Shown: positions 22,713 through 33,515, numbered from the stretch's first letter. The stretch is 64,000 nucleotides of DNA from Portulaca oleracea (GCA_029582165.1 CM055869.1:56865518-56929517); one strand, 5' to 3'. Numbers and translations: made by a program. Notes: generated from the sequence alone by a model not told the origin.

Positions 22713-23364
22713 CTCCCTCTGTTCCATATTAATTGACATTTAAACTAACTTTTTTTGTTCCAAAACAATTGTCGTTTTTCATTCTCAATACCTAATTTAA
22801 TAACTTTAACTTTAATAATTATGTTAACTTTTTTTACTTTTTCAATCAATAAAAACTACTTCTACTCACATTCTCTCACTACCTACACCTTGATATCCGA
22901 AAAACACATTGGAAAATAGTACTATTTAATAATGGGAATTTTGGACGCTAATATACTGAACTTTTGGGGTATTGGACAATAATGCACTGAACTTTGACAT
23001 TGGACAATAATGCATTGAACTTTAGGGGGTGTTGGACAATAATGCACTCGAGACAATTTCGACGGTGGCGAACTTGGTGACAATTTTACGTGACAGACCG
23101 AGAAGACAAATATTTTTTGACCAATTCATCTCCTCCACCCGCTACATAGGACTGTCACTAAGTTAGCCATTGCCAAAATCATATTGAGTGCATTATTGTT
23201 CAACACCCCCCAAAATACAGTGTATTATTGTCCAAGGTTAAAGTTCAGTGCATTATTGTCCAATACCCCAAAAGTCCAATATATTAATATGGGTAGTTTT
23301 TTTAGTTAAACCTTGATATATGAAAATTTTGAAATATGTCAATTAATATGGAACAGAACACGAG
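22713..23364. mobile_element. Stowaway-like MITE with a nested element
   Basis: The left TIR ctccctctgttccatattaa follows TA at 22711-22712. The right TIR gtcaattaatatggaacag ends near 23360, less well preserved. The interior is interrupted by a second inverted-repeat element at about 22934-23293. Confidence 0.7.
22934..23293. mobile_element. Foldback element nested in the MITE
   Basis: Long inverted arms. The left arm contains cttttggggtattggacaat and the right arm its reverse complement attgtccaataccccaaaag. Internal copies of ggacaataatgcactgaac occur on both arms. The exact ends are uncertain by several bases. Confidence 0.7.
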
Positions 23365-23388
23365 AATCCAGACCTAAATTAAGCTTGA

Positions 23389-23652
23389 TTATGTACGATC
23401 ACAACGGGTAGCTTTGCTGCATCCTCGAGTGTAAGGGTTTGAAGGTTCGCCCATACGATGAATACTATGTTTACCATAGGTCCCATCTCCTTTCCTTATT
23501 GAATCATAACTTATGAAATCATTTGTCAACAATTTCCTTCCTTTGGCATTGTGTTCATCCTTGTAACATGAGGAGGATGAAACTAAGAGCAATCCAATCA
23601 ACACAATTGTGATGAGTTTATGTCTCCCATTGTTTGCCGTATTGGATAACAT
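23389..23652 (-). CDS. RALF-like secreted peptide precursor (minus-strand copy)
   Basis: RALFs are secreted cysteine-rich peptides that act in the cell wall on CrRLK1L receptor kinases. I take the Met at 23652 (87 aa) because the hydrophobic signal segment (KLITIVLIGLLLVSSSSC, residues 12-29) follows at the usual distance. An in-frame Met at 23697 would add 15 Lys-rich residues. GRKLL (residues 38-42) resembles the S1P processing site. FISY (46-49) matches the YISY receptor-contact motif best of all four copies. The C-terminus NPYTRGCSKATRCDRT matches the family signature with Cys78 and Cys84. The first Cys pair of canonical RALFs is absent. Intronless, as usual for the family. It is transcribed away from the other three copies. 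Confidence 0.85.
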   Translation of the reverse strand: MLSNTANNGRHKLITIVLIGLLLVSSSSCYKDEHNAKGRKLLTNDFISYDSIRKGDGTYGKHSIHRMGEPSNPYTRGCSKATRCDRT

Positions 23653-23805
23653 TTTGGTTTTTTTTTTTTTGTAGGAAGTTTTAATTAGGGAATTCAAAGA
23701 AACAAAAACCTAATTAAAAAAATATGTTCTTTATTACTTTTCCTTCCCTTTCTTGATGCCAAGTTTGAAAGAATAAAATGCTTGGTTTGAAAATGTAGAG
23801 GTGAA

Positions 23806-23817
23806 GGCTATTTATGT
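23806..23817 (-). promoter_or_regulatory. TATA box of the minus-strand RALF-like gene
   Basis: On the minus strand this reads acataaatagcc, about 155 bp before the chosen start. Between the two lies caagcattttattctttcaa, closely matching the leader of the 26756 gene. Motif match only. Confidence 0.5.
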
Positions 23818-23954
23818 TGTTTGGATTTTGAAATTTCATATATGGGTGGGAGAAGCAATGGTAATGCATTTTTATTGCATAAATTCAAGCTCTATATGTG
23901 ACAAAATTTAGAAAAAAAAGTTGGGCATTGTTTTAGGTTACATTTGATTTCTAA

Positions 23955-24734
23955 TTTATAGAATTATCAAACTAGAAAAGGCAAAATATAGATATATGAA
24001 TTGTTTAATGTCATTAAAATAGAATAGTGATAGCTCGAATCTATGGGAAAATAGTACTTGTTTAAACAGGCCCTTTTTAGTTTTTGCTCTAAGTTTGTAA
24101 TTTAATTTTCACCTGAATGATCAGTAATTTTTAACAATTAGCAAAAAATGTTGATATAAATAACAATTAGTAATTTTTAGTATATACTATTGTCAAATAA
24201 TTAATATTTGGACCTCGAACACAGTACTTATTTGAAGAAATCAAGAACAAATTAAGAATCTAATGAACATTTTCATAATGCCTCTCAAAGTGAGCACAAT
24301 GCTAGTTCGCTTGCATTGTAAGAATATACTACCTCCGTCCCAAAATGTTTGTCCTTTGACTAAATTTTGACTATTGATTACTCACAAATTACAATGAGTT
24401 ACGATGCGAAATTACCATCATTAAAAAGATACATTAGTAAAGATTACAATGGCGACAATTTCTTATCGTAACTCATTGCAATTTATAAGTAATCAACGGT
24501 CAAAATTTAGTTAAATGACAAACATTTTGGAACGGAGATAGTACTAATCTAAAAGTTTGAACAATGGGTAGGTATATTTTCATTACTACCTCCGTTTTTA
24601 TTTACCTGTCACTTAGGAAATTGTGTTAAAAATTTTGCCCGTTAATATCTTGATTTGTATAATGATTTATCATACCAAATTGATGTTATTATATTCGTAA
24701 TAAAAAATGCTATTAAATAAGTATAATATTATAT
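23955..24734. repeat. Segmental duplicate, copy 2 (matches 1-780)
   Basis: The upstream flank of the minus-strand RALF-like gene. It contains MITE copies at 24329-24541 and the left part of the one at 24586-24821. It is identical to 1-780 as far as I can read. Confidence 0.9.
24329..24541. mobile_element. Stowaway-type MITE (copy within duplicate)
   Basis: Same element as 375-587, with about 25-bp TIRs and TA flanks. Confidence 0.85.
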
Positions 24735-24821
24735 TTTTCTATAAAAGTTTTATATTAGAAATTATTGATTGAAAATTGACACTGAAAACTGTAAATGTCA
24801 AATAAAAAAGAATGGAGGGAG
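24586..24821. mobile_element. Stowaway-like MITE, complete
   Basis: Left TIR ctacctccgtttttattt, right TIR aaaaaagaatggagggag, TA on both sides (right TA at 24822-24823). It shows what the Tat LTR interrupted at 780. Confidence 0.8.
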
Positions 24822-24823
24822 TA

Positions 24824-26560
24824 TTATTTTGTAAGGGACGTAGTATTATCCCTAAGTTCCAAGTTATTTGCTAATTAATTAGGCATAGATCATTTATATA
24901 TATTTCATTGCTTTACTCCTTTTTTTTAGCATAAGCATATAAGCACATAAAAATATATTAGCATCATTACATTTATTATTTTCAACATTGATTGACTTGA
25001 TAATATTGAAGTGACCAACAAAAAAAATATAAGTGCACCAAAGAGAGGTTATTTTCAAGGTTTTAGGTTTGGTTTGAGATTTTGGATTGTGGTTTCAGGT
25101 TTTAATTTGGGTCCAGGGTTTGAAGTGTAGGGTTTAAGGTTCATAGATTAGTGAAATTTAAAAATTGCAGTCCTTTCCTCCTCCCGAGCATCATAGCCTC
25201 CGTCTTTTTGAAAGGGCTTGTCAATTCTTTTTGTTTATGATAAACCCTAATTTGTTTAATTTCTATGTCAACCATTTGTTCAATTTTAGGTTTTTAGAAA
25301 TAACGTTTGTTTTATATCATACGCTAGAGCTTTTTTTTTTTTTTTTTTGTAACAAGAGGTAAGAAGACAAAGCCTAGCACACCCTTCTCTCAAAGGTCCG
25401 ACCTTGGATATCATCACTAATAATCGAAAACAACTCAAAAGAAAAATGAAAAGATATATTGGTAATGATTGTGGTGTGGTATTGCGTATCGTAAGTGTGG
25501 TGGAAAATTAAAGAGTGCGGTGCGGTGTGGTACCGCACTGCAACTTACCGCATAAAAGAATGAGGCCTAAATAGAGCCTAGGTATACTGTTAGGCTTATT
25601 GGTATGCAATTAAAACTATTTCATCTAACCACAAGGGATTGACCTGTAATCTTTATATCCCTGAGAGAGTTGTGTGAGGCTCATCTATGAGTGTTGAGTT
25701 CTCAAGTTGTAACTCTAGGGAGGTTGTAAGAAATTGTGGAGGTCCAGGAATCTCTGAAACATTGTTGTAATCCTCTGATAGTGCATCGTTCGTAGTTTTT
25801 CCCGGTTTGAGTTTTTCCACATTGATTTCTTGCATCAAATCTTTATTTATTTTTGCCCTTATTATTGTTAATTTGTCTGCTAACAACGCCCTAAAAATCT
25901 TAACATGCGGGGGCAATCCCTAGCTTTTTTATGAGTTCATGTTTGTCCTTCTAAAGCCTTCATAATACATGAAATTATTCAATAACTTCCTTGCTGTGAA
26001 TTCATATACATTTTTTTTCAAAAAATTCACAGTGATTGTTAGTATCCAGTACCATAATAACAACCCAAACCTTAATAAATTATTCATTACAATAATAACA
26101 AAGTATAAGGAGGCCATTTTTTTTATAAAAGAATAAATATTCAATACATTTTTTTTGGACAAGAAATGTTCATTACATTGTGGCAACTTTATCCCCAGCA
26201 TGAATTCGTAATGTAGGAAACTCTTATGAAAATTCAACATTCAGGGCTGATGTCATGCTGAATTCATTTTTTACAAAAACTAAAAAAGATATTGATATAG
26301 CAAAAACCATTGTCGATACATTTTAGTTATTGATATTTTATTTTTCACAATACTTTTTTCTTTTTTGAAAACATATTTTCACACAATTAGATTATATACA
26401 CATATATACAACATAGTTGATTTATTTTCATTAATATTTCTCTTTCAGATAAATGATAACCTCACAAAAAAAGGAGGAAAACTAACATCTCTTATTGAAG
26501 TACTTGGTATGCAAGAATTTAGGCAATAAAAATGCATTGCCATATACCTTCTCCTCTTGC
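24824..26560. other. AT-rich intergenic DNA between divergent RALF-like genes
   Basis: Mostly non-coding. It holds a possible RALF relic (25933-26121), a minus-strand open frame of 87 codons at 25653-25916 (starting MPPHVKIFRALLADKLTI) that I cannot assign, and a short CG-rich inverted stretch near 25510-25575 (agtgcggtgcggtgtggtac) ending accgcataaaagaatgaggc, which recalls the end of the MITE at 52596-52775. Confidence 0.5.
25933..26121 (-). pseudogene. Possible RALF-like relic
   Basis: A minus-strand frame starting MASLYFVIIVMNNLL with a hydrophobic N-terminus, then TARKLLNNFMYYEGFRRTN and a stop. The block ARKLLNN plus an aromatic YY patch and a basic stretch lines up with GRKLLNNVIDYDAIHKGN of the intact copies. 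The C-terminal NPYxRGCSxxTRC part is missing. It could be chance similarity in AT-rich DNA. Confidence 0.35.
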
Positions 26561-26574
26561 ACACAATTTTTTCA

Positions 26575-26585
26575 ATATTTAAACC
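26575..26585 (+). promoter_or_regulatory. TATA-like box of RALF-like gene at 26756
   Basis: The sequence aatatttaaac aligns with tatatataaac of the two younger copies at the same place in an otherwise similar promoter. About 170 bp upstream of the start. Confidence 0.4.
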
Positions 26586-26656
26586 ACAATCATATTCACC
26601 TCATCACAATCAAACCAAGCATTTTATTATTTGAACCCAAAATTAATTAGGGGAGC

Positions 26657-26699
26657 AAAGGGAACAAGAAGCATCCATTCCATAGCTTCTTGTTCCTTT
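26657..26699 (+). promoter_or_regulatory. Inverted repeat in RALF leader (26756 gene)
   Basis: The arms aaagggaacaagaagc and gcttcttgttccttt pair around a 12-nt loop with one extra G on the left arm. It lies between the TATA-like box and the ATG, so it should be in the 5' leader. The same stem is conserved at 33516-33562 and 53016-53062. Confidence 0.7.
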
Positions 26700-26755
26700 C
26701 AATAATCCCTTAATTACAAGTTAATTCTCCCACATCAAATCAAAAGTTAGCTCGC

Positions 26756-26995
26756 ATGGCAAGCATTTGGGCCCAGAAAATCACAATTATGTTGATTGGA
26801 TTGCTCTTATTTTCCTCATCTTTCATGATGATTGAAGCCACAGAAAATAGTACCGGAAGGAAGCTACTGAATAATGTTATTGATTATGGTGCAATTAGCA
26901 AGGGAAATCCGATCGGGGGAAGCCAAGGATTGTCTCCACCTACTAATGACTACAGCCGACCATGCAACAAAATTACCCGTTGTGACCGTTCCTAA
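26756..26995 (+). CDS. RALF-like secreted peptide precursor (79 aa)
   Basis: The signal peptide MASIWAQKITIMLIGLLLFS ends at about MIEA (residue 28). GRKLLNN (residues 34-40) is the processing-like site. VIDY replaces YISY. The C-terminus NDYSRPCNKITRCDRS keeps only the C-terminal Cys pair (Cys70, Cys76), and Gly before the first Cys is Pro. There is no other Cys in the precursor, so a mature peptide could form one disulfide only. It is the most diverged of the three plus-strand copies. The 3' flank (gtttgtttcctttac, then aatgcttgacgg) matches the flanks of the other two, marking shared descent by duplication. Confidence 0.85.
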   Translation: MASIWAQKITIMLIGLLLFSSSFMMIEATENSTGRKLLNNVIDYGAISKGNPIGGSQGLSPPTNDYSRPCNKITRCDRS

Positions 26996-27599
26996 AAGAC
27001 TCATGGTTGTCTAACACTTGGGGGAAAATGGTTTAGCTTGAGAGTGTTTGTGTGAGCATTGGGATTAGGGTTTGTTTCCTTTACATGTATTGAAAGCTAA
27101 CTTTTGGCATTTGTGGGAGTTATTAATAAAATGCTTGACGGATAACGAGTAAATTCTTTGTGAGAATTGCCTATTTTTAATTTTTAATTTGGTGGACATT
27201 CTAACACAATGATAAGCCAATTTTGGTGATTAGAAAAGAAACATGTCAATATCGATAATGTTGATATTATCGTAATAGGTATGATATAATAGTGCATATC
27301 TATATAATGTCATATTCAATGCTAGTGAATGGTTTAATTAATATATGGATTCTTCAAGCCCTCAAAGAGCATGAGATAGGGAAATCTATCATCTCTATAT
27401 ATGTTTATCTTATGCATGAACGTTTTAAGTTACATTCTTGAATTAGAGTTTAAATAAACTGAAGTATATAGTAGGAATCAAATTAGCTCCAGATACGATA
27501 AGAACTCTTCGCTTCTTTCTTGGAAATTATTGAGAAAGAGTTGGTATTGCATTGAAATTTATTGACAAGGCTTAAGGAAAGTACGACAGGTTTTGACTT

Positions 27600-28860
27600 G
27601 TAGAATAATACCAATTGATAACCCTCCATTTTATAGATTGCAAAACCATGTCTACAATCTTCTTTTGCAGCTCAAAAATGACTTTGTTTCTGTGGTTCCA
27701 AATGGATCACACGACTGAAAACCAAGAATTTATCCACATGGTTTTCCTGTAGGTCCTTAAAGCAAGGCTTCGATTGTTGGACCATCTGACTTCACAATCT
27801 CCCTAAGGTCGCCCCAAGGACTTGAACTTTGAAGGTTTATGAGGCAAAATTACCTTCAAAGTTTTAATGGTGTAGGACATTTTATGAGGGAAAATTACCT
27901 TCAAAGTTTTAGTGATTGAACTTCTACTCTTAACTTCACAATCTCATTGCTGACATAGTATGGGATGAGAATGAAGTCGTGTAAGACACTTTAGTAGTGA
28001 GAATGAGACTCATAAATTTTAATTACTCTTCTCCACAAAGATCCATCCTTCGACCCATACCTCCACCACCATTTCATCAATAAACATGTGTTCTTCATTA
28101 GAATGCCACCAAGTCCTAAACCACCCTGCTCCTTTGGCTTCTTGACTATATACCAACACACTAAAGCATTAATTATACGATCATTGGTTCCACCCTACAA
28201 AAATCTCCTTTGAAGCTTTATGATTTCCTTAGCCACATATTTAGGTATTTTAAATAGCGATCGACAAGTAGTAGCTAGGAAGGCTATTCAACACAGATTT
28301 TAATAAACTAGCCTTCTTGCTCTTGATAATGTACTGGCCTTCCAACACTTTAGCCTCGCTTACAATTTCTGAACGATAGGATTCCATGTCACCTTCCTTC
28401 ACATGAAGCCCAAGTAACTTATAGGAAGATCGACCAATTTGTATTGTAATTTCCTTGTCACCCTCTTCTTCCATTCAACACTCTTGTCAATGACCGCTAG
28501 CTAGACTTGATTTTTCAAAATTCACATCCAGGTTAGTAAAAGCCTCAAAAGTTTGCAACATGGCATTTATGTTGATTAAGTCTAATTTTGTGACACTTGA
28601 AAAATTCAGGATGTCATCTACAAGCTGTAAGTAAGACACCCTTATCTTTTTCCTCCCAATTTCCAACCCATGCCAACGCTTCTTTTTGATCCCTTTGTGC
28701 ATCAATTTATTCAACCATAATGACAAAGAGAAAAGGGGTTAGTGGATCACCTTGTCTAAGCTCTTTCTCCATTGGAAAAGGGTTTCCTCAGAGCGTCATT
28801 TGTTAGGATCGACAAACGAATAGTTCTAATGCAGTTATTGATCCACTGTGTCTACAAATA
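27600..28860 (-). pseudogene. Decayed L1-type LINE fragment, copy a
   Basis: Minus-strand relic of a plant LINE reverse transcriptase. Readable blocks are WLNKLMHKGIKKKRW and RVSYLQLVDDILNF (position of the FADD catalytic block, here VDD) at 28487-28726, and YKLLGLHVKEGDMESY at 28250-28474. Many stops and frameshifts. Homologous fragments lie at 30190-32070, 50291-51425 and 63129-64000, each beside a RALF-like gene, so the LINE was there before the tandem duplication. Confidence 0.8.
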
Positions 28861-29254
28861 TGTTTCTGAATTAGCTCTAAAACATACTATAAAAAGTTGT
28901 TTAAATATAATATCTTCTTTTATGTATGTGTATATTTTCATTCAAGTGTGTATGCGGATGAAGCCTCATTCTAGCTCGTCCTGCCTTATGTTATGGAAAA
29001 ATCCAACCCTTGCTACGCATTTTTCTCCGTTCGGCATCGATTTGGCCTTCCTTTTAGCAGGTTGTACTTCCTGAAACTGAGAATAGGTGGAAGCCTTCCC
29101 AAAGCTACGACAGTGGTGTACTAGCTTACCCTGTGTCTTGCACCAATGTTAATGTTATCGTAATAGGTATGATATAATAGTGCATATCTACAGTGTCATA
29201 TTCAATGTTAGTGAATGGTTTAACATATGAATTCTTCAAGCCCTCAAGCAGCAT
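28861..29254. other. Junction between duplicated units
   Basis: Non-coding. It contains the tract taataggtatgatataatag followed by cttcaagccctc (29160-29245), which recurs at 27280, 49280 and 62100 and marks the start of each LINE-relic block. Confidence 0.6.
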
Positions 29255-29983
29255 CCATGTTGGAGTATTTCGAGAGTTAAAGGCATGAGGGTGTAAAATA
29301 TCTACAGTGTCATATTTAATGCTAATAAAAGATACCTTAATAAGCAAAAGGGACCCAACACGGACCGTGTCAAGTATGACAGGGGTCGTGTTGGCGTCCA
29401 GAAAGCAAAGAAAGTTTTCACTGGGTCAACACAGACCGTGGGCTGATCACCACGGACCTTGTTGAGGCCAACACGGCCTGTGTTGGTCCAACGCGGATTG
29501 TGTTGATGCCCAGTCATATTTCTTTTTGAAATCCCTTTATTCATGCCCCGGATATTGATTGTGTTGAGCATTATTAAGGACTATTATTGACTGAGAAATC
29601 GGTCAATATTAATCCTTGATGACCATTAGACACATCCATAAGATCATGCTTCATGATTTGGCAAGTTTGAATGGTCTGAATACTCCAAAGACCTCTATAA
29701 ATAGTGGTTGAATTTCATTCATCCACACCACCTTAATCACTTCTATCTATCTTTCCTAGAGAGCTTTAACACACTCTTAAGGTGTTGAATTGCAGAAACA
29801 TTCTTGAGAGTTCTTGAAAGATCTTATATTTTGCTTACAAGAGGTTATGTTTTACCCTTGAGTTTATTCACGGTCTTGTGAATAAGTCTTAAGGGGAAAT
29901 GGGATGACCCTCGATACATAGCTACCTAAGTGATCCCTCATCTTGCGCAAGTGACCGTGTTGCCCCTTATTTTCAACAATTCG
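29255..29983. mobile_element. 729-bp insertion, probably a solo LTR
   Basis: Compared with the empty paralogue at 49340-49360, this segment is inserted and flanked by the direct repeat agcat (29250-29254 and 29984-29988). The near-terminal words are tgttgg (29258) and caaca (29974-29978), like LTR ends but a few bases in. It contains a TATA-like ctctataaatag at 29694 and a region with several aacacgg...gtgttg inverted motifs (29345-29510). No coding sequence. The precise ends are uncertain. Confidence 0.45.
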
Positions 29984-30233
29984 AGCATGAGATAAGAAAT
30001 CTATTATCTATATATATGTTTATCTTATGCATTAATGTTTTAAGTTACTTTCTTGAAGTAGACTCCCGATCAAATAAGCTGAAGTATGGAGTAGAGAATT
30101 AAATTAGCTCCAAATACGATAAGAATTATTTGCTTCTTTTTTGGCACTATTGAAAAAGAGTTTGTGTTGCATTAAAATTTACCGACAAGGCTTGAGGAAA
30201 GTAAGGCAGGTTTTGACTTGCAGACCACCTATT

Positions 30234-30525
30234 TGTAACGCCCCAACCCCTCTCGTGCCACGGACATTATCGATGACTGCTTCAAGGATCATTGATTAGC
30301 TCCACAAATCACCACGAGTCTTTCCAACGTGTTTCGTCCTCGCTCACACGTTGTCTAGGAAAACTTCCCAGGAGGTCACCCATCCTGAGACTTCTCCCAA
30401 CCAAGCATGCTTAACTAAGGAGTTCCCAATGGATGAGCTACCATAAAAGAAGATGCACCCTGATGATATAAGTAGTTATTTCAATCCTTTTAAACCACAT
30501 TTAACCATATATCCAGGGTGTTACA
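30234..30525 (-). mobile_element. Cassandra-type solo LTR carrying 5S rRNA-like sequence
   Basis: A 292-bp insertion flanked by perfect 5-bp direct repeats (ctatt at 30229-30233 and 30526-30530). Ends are tgtaacgcccc and ggtgttaca. On the minus strand it contains a 5S rRNA-like core: agttaagcatgcttgg (box A region) and aggatgggtgacctcctggg (box C). This is diagnostic of Cassandra TRIM retrotransposons, whose LTRs carry a 5S-derived RNA polymerase III promoter. No internal region or second LTR remains, so it is a solo LTR from LTR-LTR recombination. Confidence 0.88.
30340..30440 (-). ncRNA. 5S rRNA-like segment within Cassandra LTR
   Basis: The minus strand matches the 3' two thirds of plant 5S rRNA. 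Box C is intact, the box A region has two or three changes, and the 5' end is diverged. It is a promoter-bearing retrotransposon part, not a genuine 5S gene. Confidence 0.8.
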
Positions 30526-32122
30526 CTATTGACAACTCACCATTATATAGATTGCAAAACCATGTCTGCAGTCTTTTTTTACAGCTAAAAAATGACTTTG
30601 TTTTGTGGCTCCAAATGTACCACACAATTACAAACCAAGAAGTTATCCACATGGTTTTCCTTGTTTTGTTTTTGAAGTGTGTGTTCATCCAGCTCCGGTA
30701 CATGCCTCGAGGGTGTTTTTCTGCCTGATTATGTGGCCTAGATTGGTCATAATTTCCTCTCATATTCACTGTGTAAGCTGGCATTTTAGGAGAATATGAT
30801 CCAACTCCTCCTCTTCCAACCTAACATACTCAATCTTGCACCCCTCTTGATGGCTTGATACTTTGAAGGATACTTTTGAGTGATTGTTTTGCAACCATCT
30901 CCTTTAGGGTGAGTTCCCTATTCCATGTAAGGTATCACTTACCTCCATTCTTGCCCTTCAGACCATCCAAACTCTCTCATCATCCAAGTTTTTTGTGACG
31001 ACAGATTGAATAGTGTTGAAAATTTGTTTCTCGTAATTTTCTACTTCCACCAAGGGTTTTCTCAGAATCTCGTGTTCAGCCATCTCCACGTTGAATTTGG
31101 ATGCAGTCCTTAAAGGCTTTGACTACTAGACCATCTAACTTCACAAGCTCCCTAATATCGCTCCAAGGACTTGAACTTCTGCTCTTGAACTTTGAAAATA
31201 ATTTTCCCTCATCCATGTTGTGAATTGTTGTAATGACTCTTCTCCACAAAGCTCCCTCCTCTGACCCGTACCTAGACCAATATTTCATTAATTAATATGT
31301 ATTTTTCCTTAGAATGTCACTAACTCCTAAACCACCTTGCTCCTTCGGCTTCTTGACTATGTACCAACACACTAGAGCATTGATATACAGTCCTCGGTTC
31401 CACCCTACAAAAATTTTCTTTGAAGCTTTATGATTTCCTTAGCCATAGATTTAGGTATTTTAGATAGCGATCGACAAGTAGTAGCTGGGAAGGCTATTCA
31501 ACAGAGATTTTAATAAACTAGCCTTCTTGCTCTTGATAATGTATTGGCCTTCCAACACTTTAGCCTCTCTTGAAATTTGTAAATTATAGGATTCCATGTC
31601 GCCTACCTTCACATGAAGCCCAAGTAATTTATAGGAAGATCAACCAATTTGCATTGTAATTTCTTTGCCACCCTTTTCTTCCATTCAGCAATCTTGTCAA
31701 ATACCACTAGACTTGATTTTTCAAAATTCACGACCAGATCAGTAAAAGCCTCAAAAGTCTGCAACATGACCTTTATGTTGATTAAGTCTTCTTTTGCGAC
31801 CCTTGAAAAATTCAGAGTATCATCTGCAAGACGTAAGTGAGACACCCTTATCTTTTTCCTCCTAATTTCCAACCCATGCCAACACTTCTTTTTGATCCCT
31901 TTGTGCATCAATTTATTCAACCATAATGACAAAGAGAAAAGGGGATAGTTGATCACCTTGTCTAAGCTCCTTCTCCATTGGAAAAGGGTTTCGTCAGAGC
32001 ACCATTTATTAGGATCGACAAACGAACAGTTTTGATGTAGTTGTTGATCCACTGCATCCACAAACATATTTCCGAATCAGCTCTAAAACATACTATAATA
32101 AGTTGTTTCAATACAATATCTT

Positions 32123-32124
<2 letters not shown>

Positions 32125-32171
<47 letters not shown>
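32125..32171. repeat. (TA)n microsatellite
   Basis: About 23 TA units within a stretch duplicated locally (32040-32110 resembles 32195-32270). Confidence 0.95.
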
Positions 32172-32175
<4 letters not shown>

Positions 32176-32194
32176 ATTCATGTGTGTATGAGGA

Positions 32195-32668
32195 CAAACA
32201 TATTTACGAATCAGCTCTAAAACATACTATAATAAGATGTTTAAATACAATATCTTCTTTTATATATGTATATATTTGTATTCATGTGTGTATGAGGATA
32301 AACCCTCATTTCGGCTCTTCCCGCCTTATGTTATGGGAAAATTTAACCCATTGCTATCCATTTTTCTTACTTGAATTGAAAGGTGGGAAATTATAAATAA
32401 AAGAAAACTCTAACCATAAGATAGACCTTTAGAAAGGTTTCTCGATGCACCATGCATAACAAAACTTGTTTAAATATTAATTGTCTATAAAGAGATTATT
32501 TGTTAAAAGTAGGATATTTAGTAACTAATAATGTGACAGTTAAAAGTAGGATATTTCATTAAAAACAAAAAAAAAAGCAAAAGTGGTTGCTTTGAAGGCT
32601 CCAACATATTGATAACCATACTATTATAATTAGATTAGATTAGTTGTCGTAATCATCATCATCATCAT
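32195..32668. other. Non-coding part of RALF unit b
   Basis: Homologous to about 51425-51640 plus 52310-52420. The sequence ctctaaccataagatag (32409-32425) is the empty site of the TRIM found at 51639-52309. Confidence 0.7.
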
Positions 32669-32766
32669 CTTCTTCTTCTTCTTCTTCTTCTTCTTCTTCT
32701 TCTTCTTCTTCTTCTTCTTCTTCTTCTTCTTCTTCTTCTTCTTCTTCTTCTTCTTCTTCTTCTTCT
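32669..32766. repeat. (CTT)n microsatellite
   Basis: About 33 uninterrupted pyrimidine-only units, preceded by five ATC units. Absent from the paralogous unit near 52430, so it arose after the duplication or was lost there. Confidence 0.95.
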
Positions 32767-33427
32767 ACATTATTATCATTATTAATCTTTTTTTATATTA
32801 TTATTGATACTAATCTAGTTAAGTGAGTAAAACTTGTACATAAAAATAACGAATGTTATATAACGTGAGATATAAATTTTAAAATAAAAAAGTATTTCGA
32901 CATATTTAAATGTGGTTTAACTACGTACAATAGGGTGATTAATGCCTTAATGAATAGAAAAAATTGGTATTTCAAAAAAAGTAGCATATTACATTAAAAA
33001 AAATATGAAAAAGAAAACAAATATTTCAGTACTCCGATTTATTGAGGCCCTTAGAAGTGCAATTTACTAGATACACTCGGAGCATGTGCTCCAAATATTA
33101 CGATTGTTCACCAACATATATTAGGTTGTTCACTTTTATTATTATAATTGTTAACTCGCAAATATGTGAAGCATATGTTTCCCACGTGTATATTAGAGTA
33201 GAAGTATTTGGAAGTTCCATCCTAAGGTTTGGACAAGTTGAGTATTATAATCATATAGATGGATTTTATTTAATTTATTTTTATAAGTTTTCTCTTTGAA
33301 ATAAGTTGTAACCCCACTAAAGAAGGGAGGGAGGGGATTAATATTTCTAATTATTGTACTTGTTATGCTAGAATTTAGGCAATAAAATTGCATTACCATA
33401 CCTTCTCTTCTTAGGACACAAATTTTT
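32767..33427. other. Upstream region of RALF-like gene at 33619
   Basis: AT-rich, no gene. The sequence tttaatttatttttataag near 33270 is the empty site for the MITE at 52596-52775. Confidence 0.6.
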
Positions 33428-33430
33428 CAA

Positions 33431-33440
33431 TATATATAAA
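33431..33440 (+). promoter_or_regulatory. TATA box of RALF-like gene at 33619
   Basis: The sequence tatatataaa, 179 bp before the ATG, predicts a start site near 33465-33470 and a leader of about 150 nt. The same box is at 52931-52940 for the 53119 gene. Confidence 0.6.
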
Positions 33441-33515
33441 CACCACAATGATATTCACTCCAATCAATAATCTCCAATCAAACATTTTCCTATTTGAACT
33501 TGACATTAGGGGAGC

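Larger units (their letters stand above)
30190..32070 (-). pseudogene. Decayed L1-type LINE fragment, copy b
   Basis: The best preserved of the four relics. At 31609-32067 the minus strand encodes LFSLSLWLNKLMHKGIKKK, RVSHLRLADDTLNFSRV (LADD at the catalytic position) and VDLPINYLGF, typical of L1 ORF2 reverse transcriptase. Downstream pieces include a WYIWSH...FF block (about 30600) from the region after the RT. It is interrupted by the Cassandra LTR at 30234-30525. Confidence 0.8.

Noticed and set aside
25653..25916. 87-codon minus-strand frame starting MPPHVKIF
   Set aside because: Composition looks coding, but I recognise no family and see no flanking exon or promoter; kept only as a note in the intergenic entry.
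30340..30440. Genuine 5S rRNA gene
   Set aside because: Only part of 5S is recognisable, it is diverged outside box C, and it lies within a TSD-flanked Cassandra LTR.
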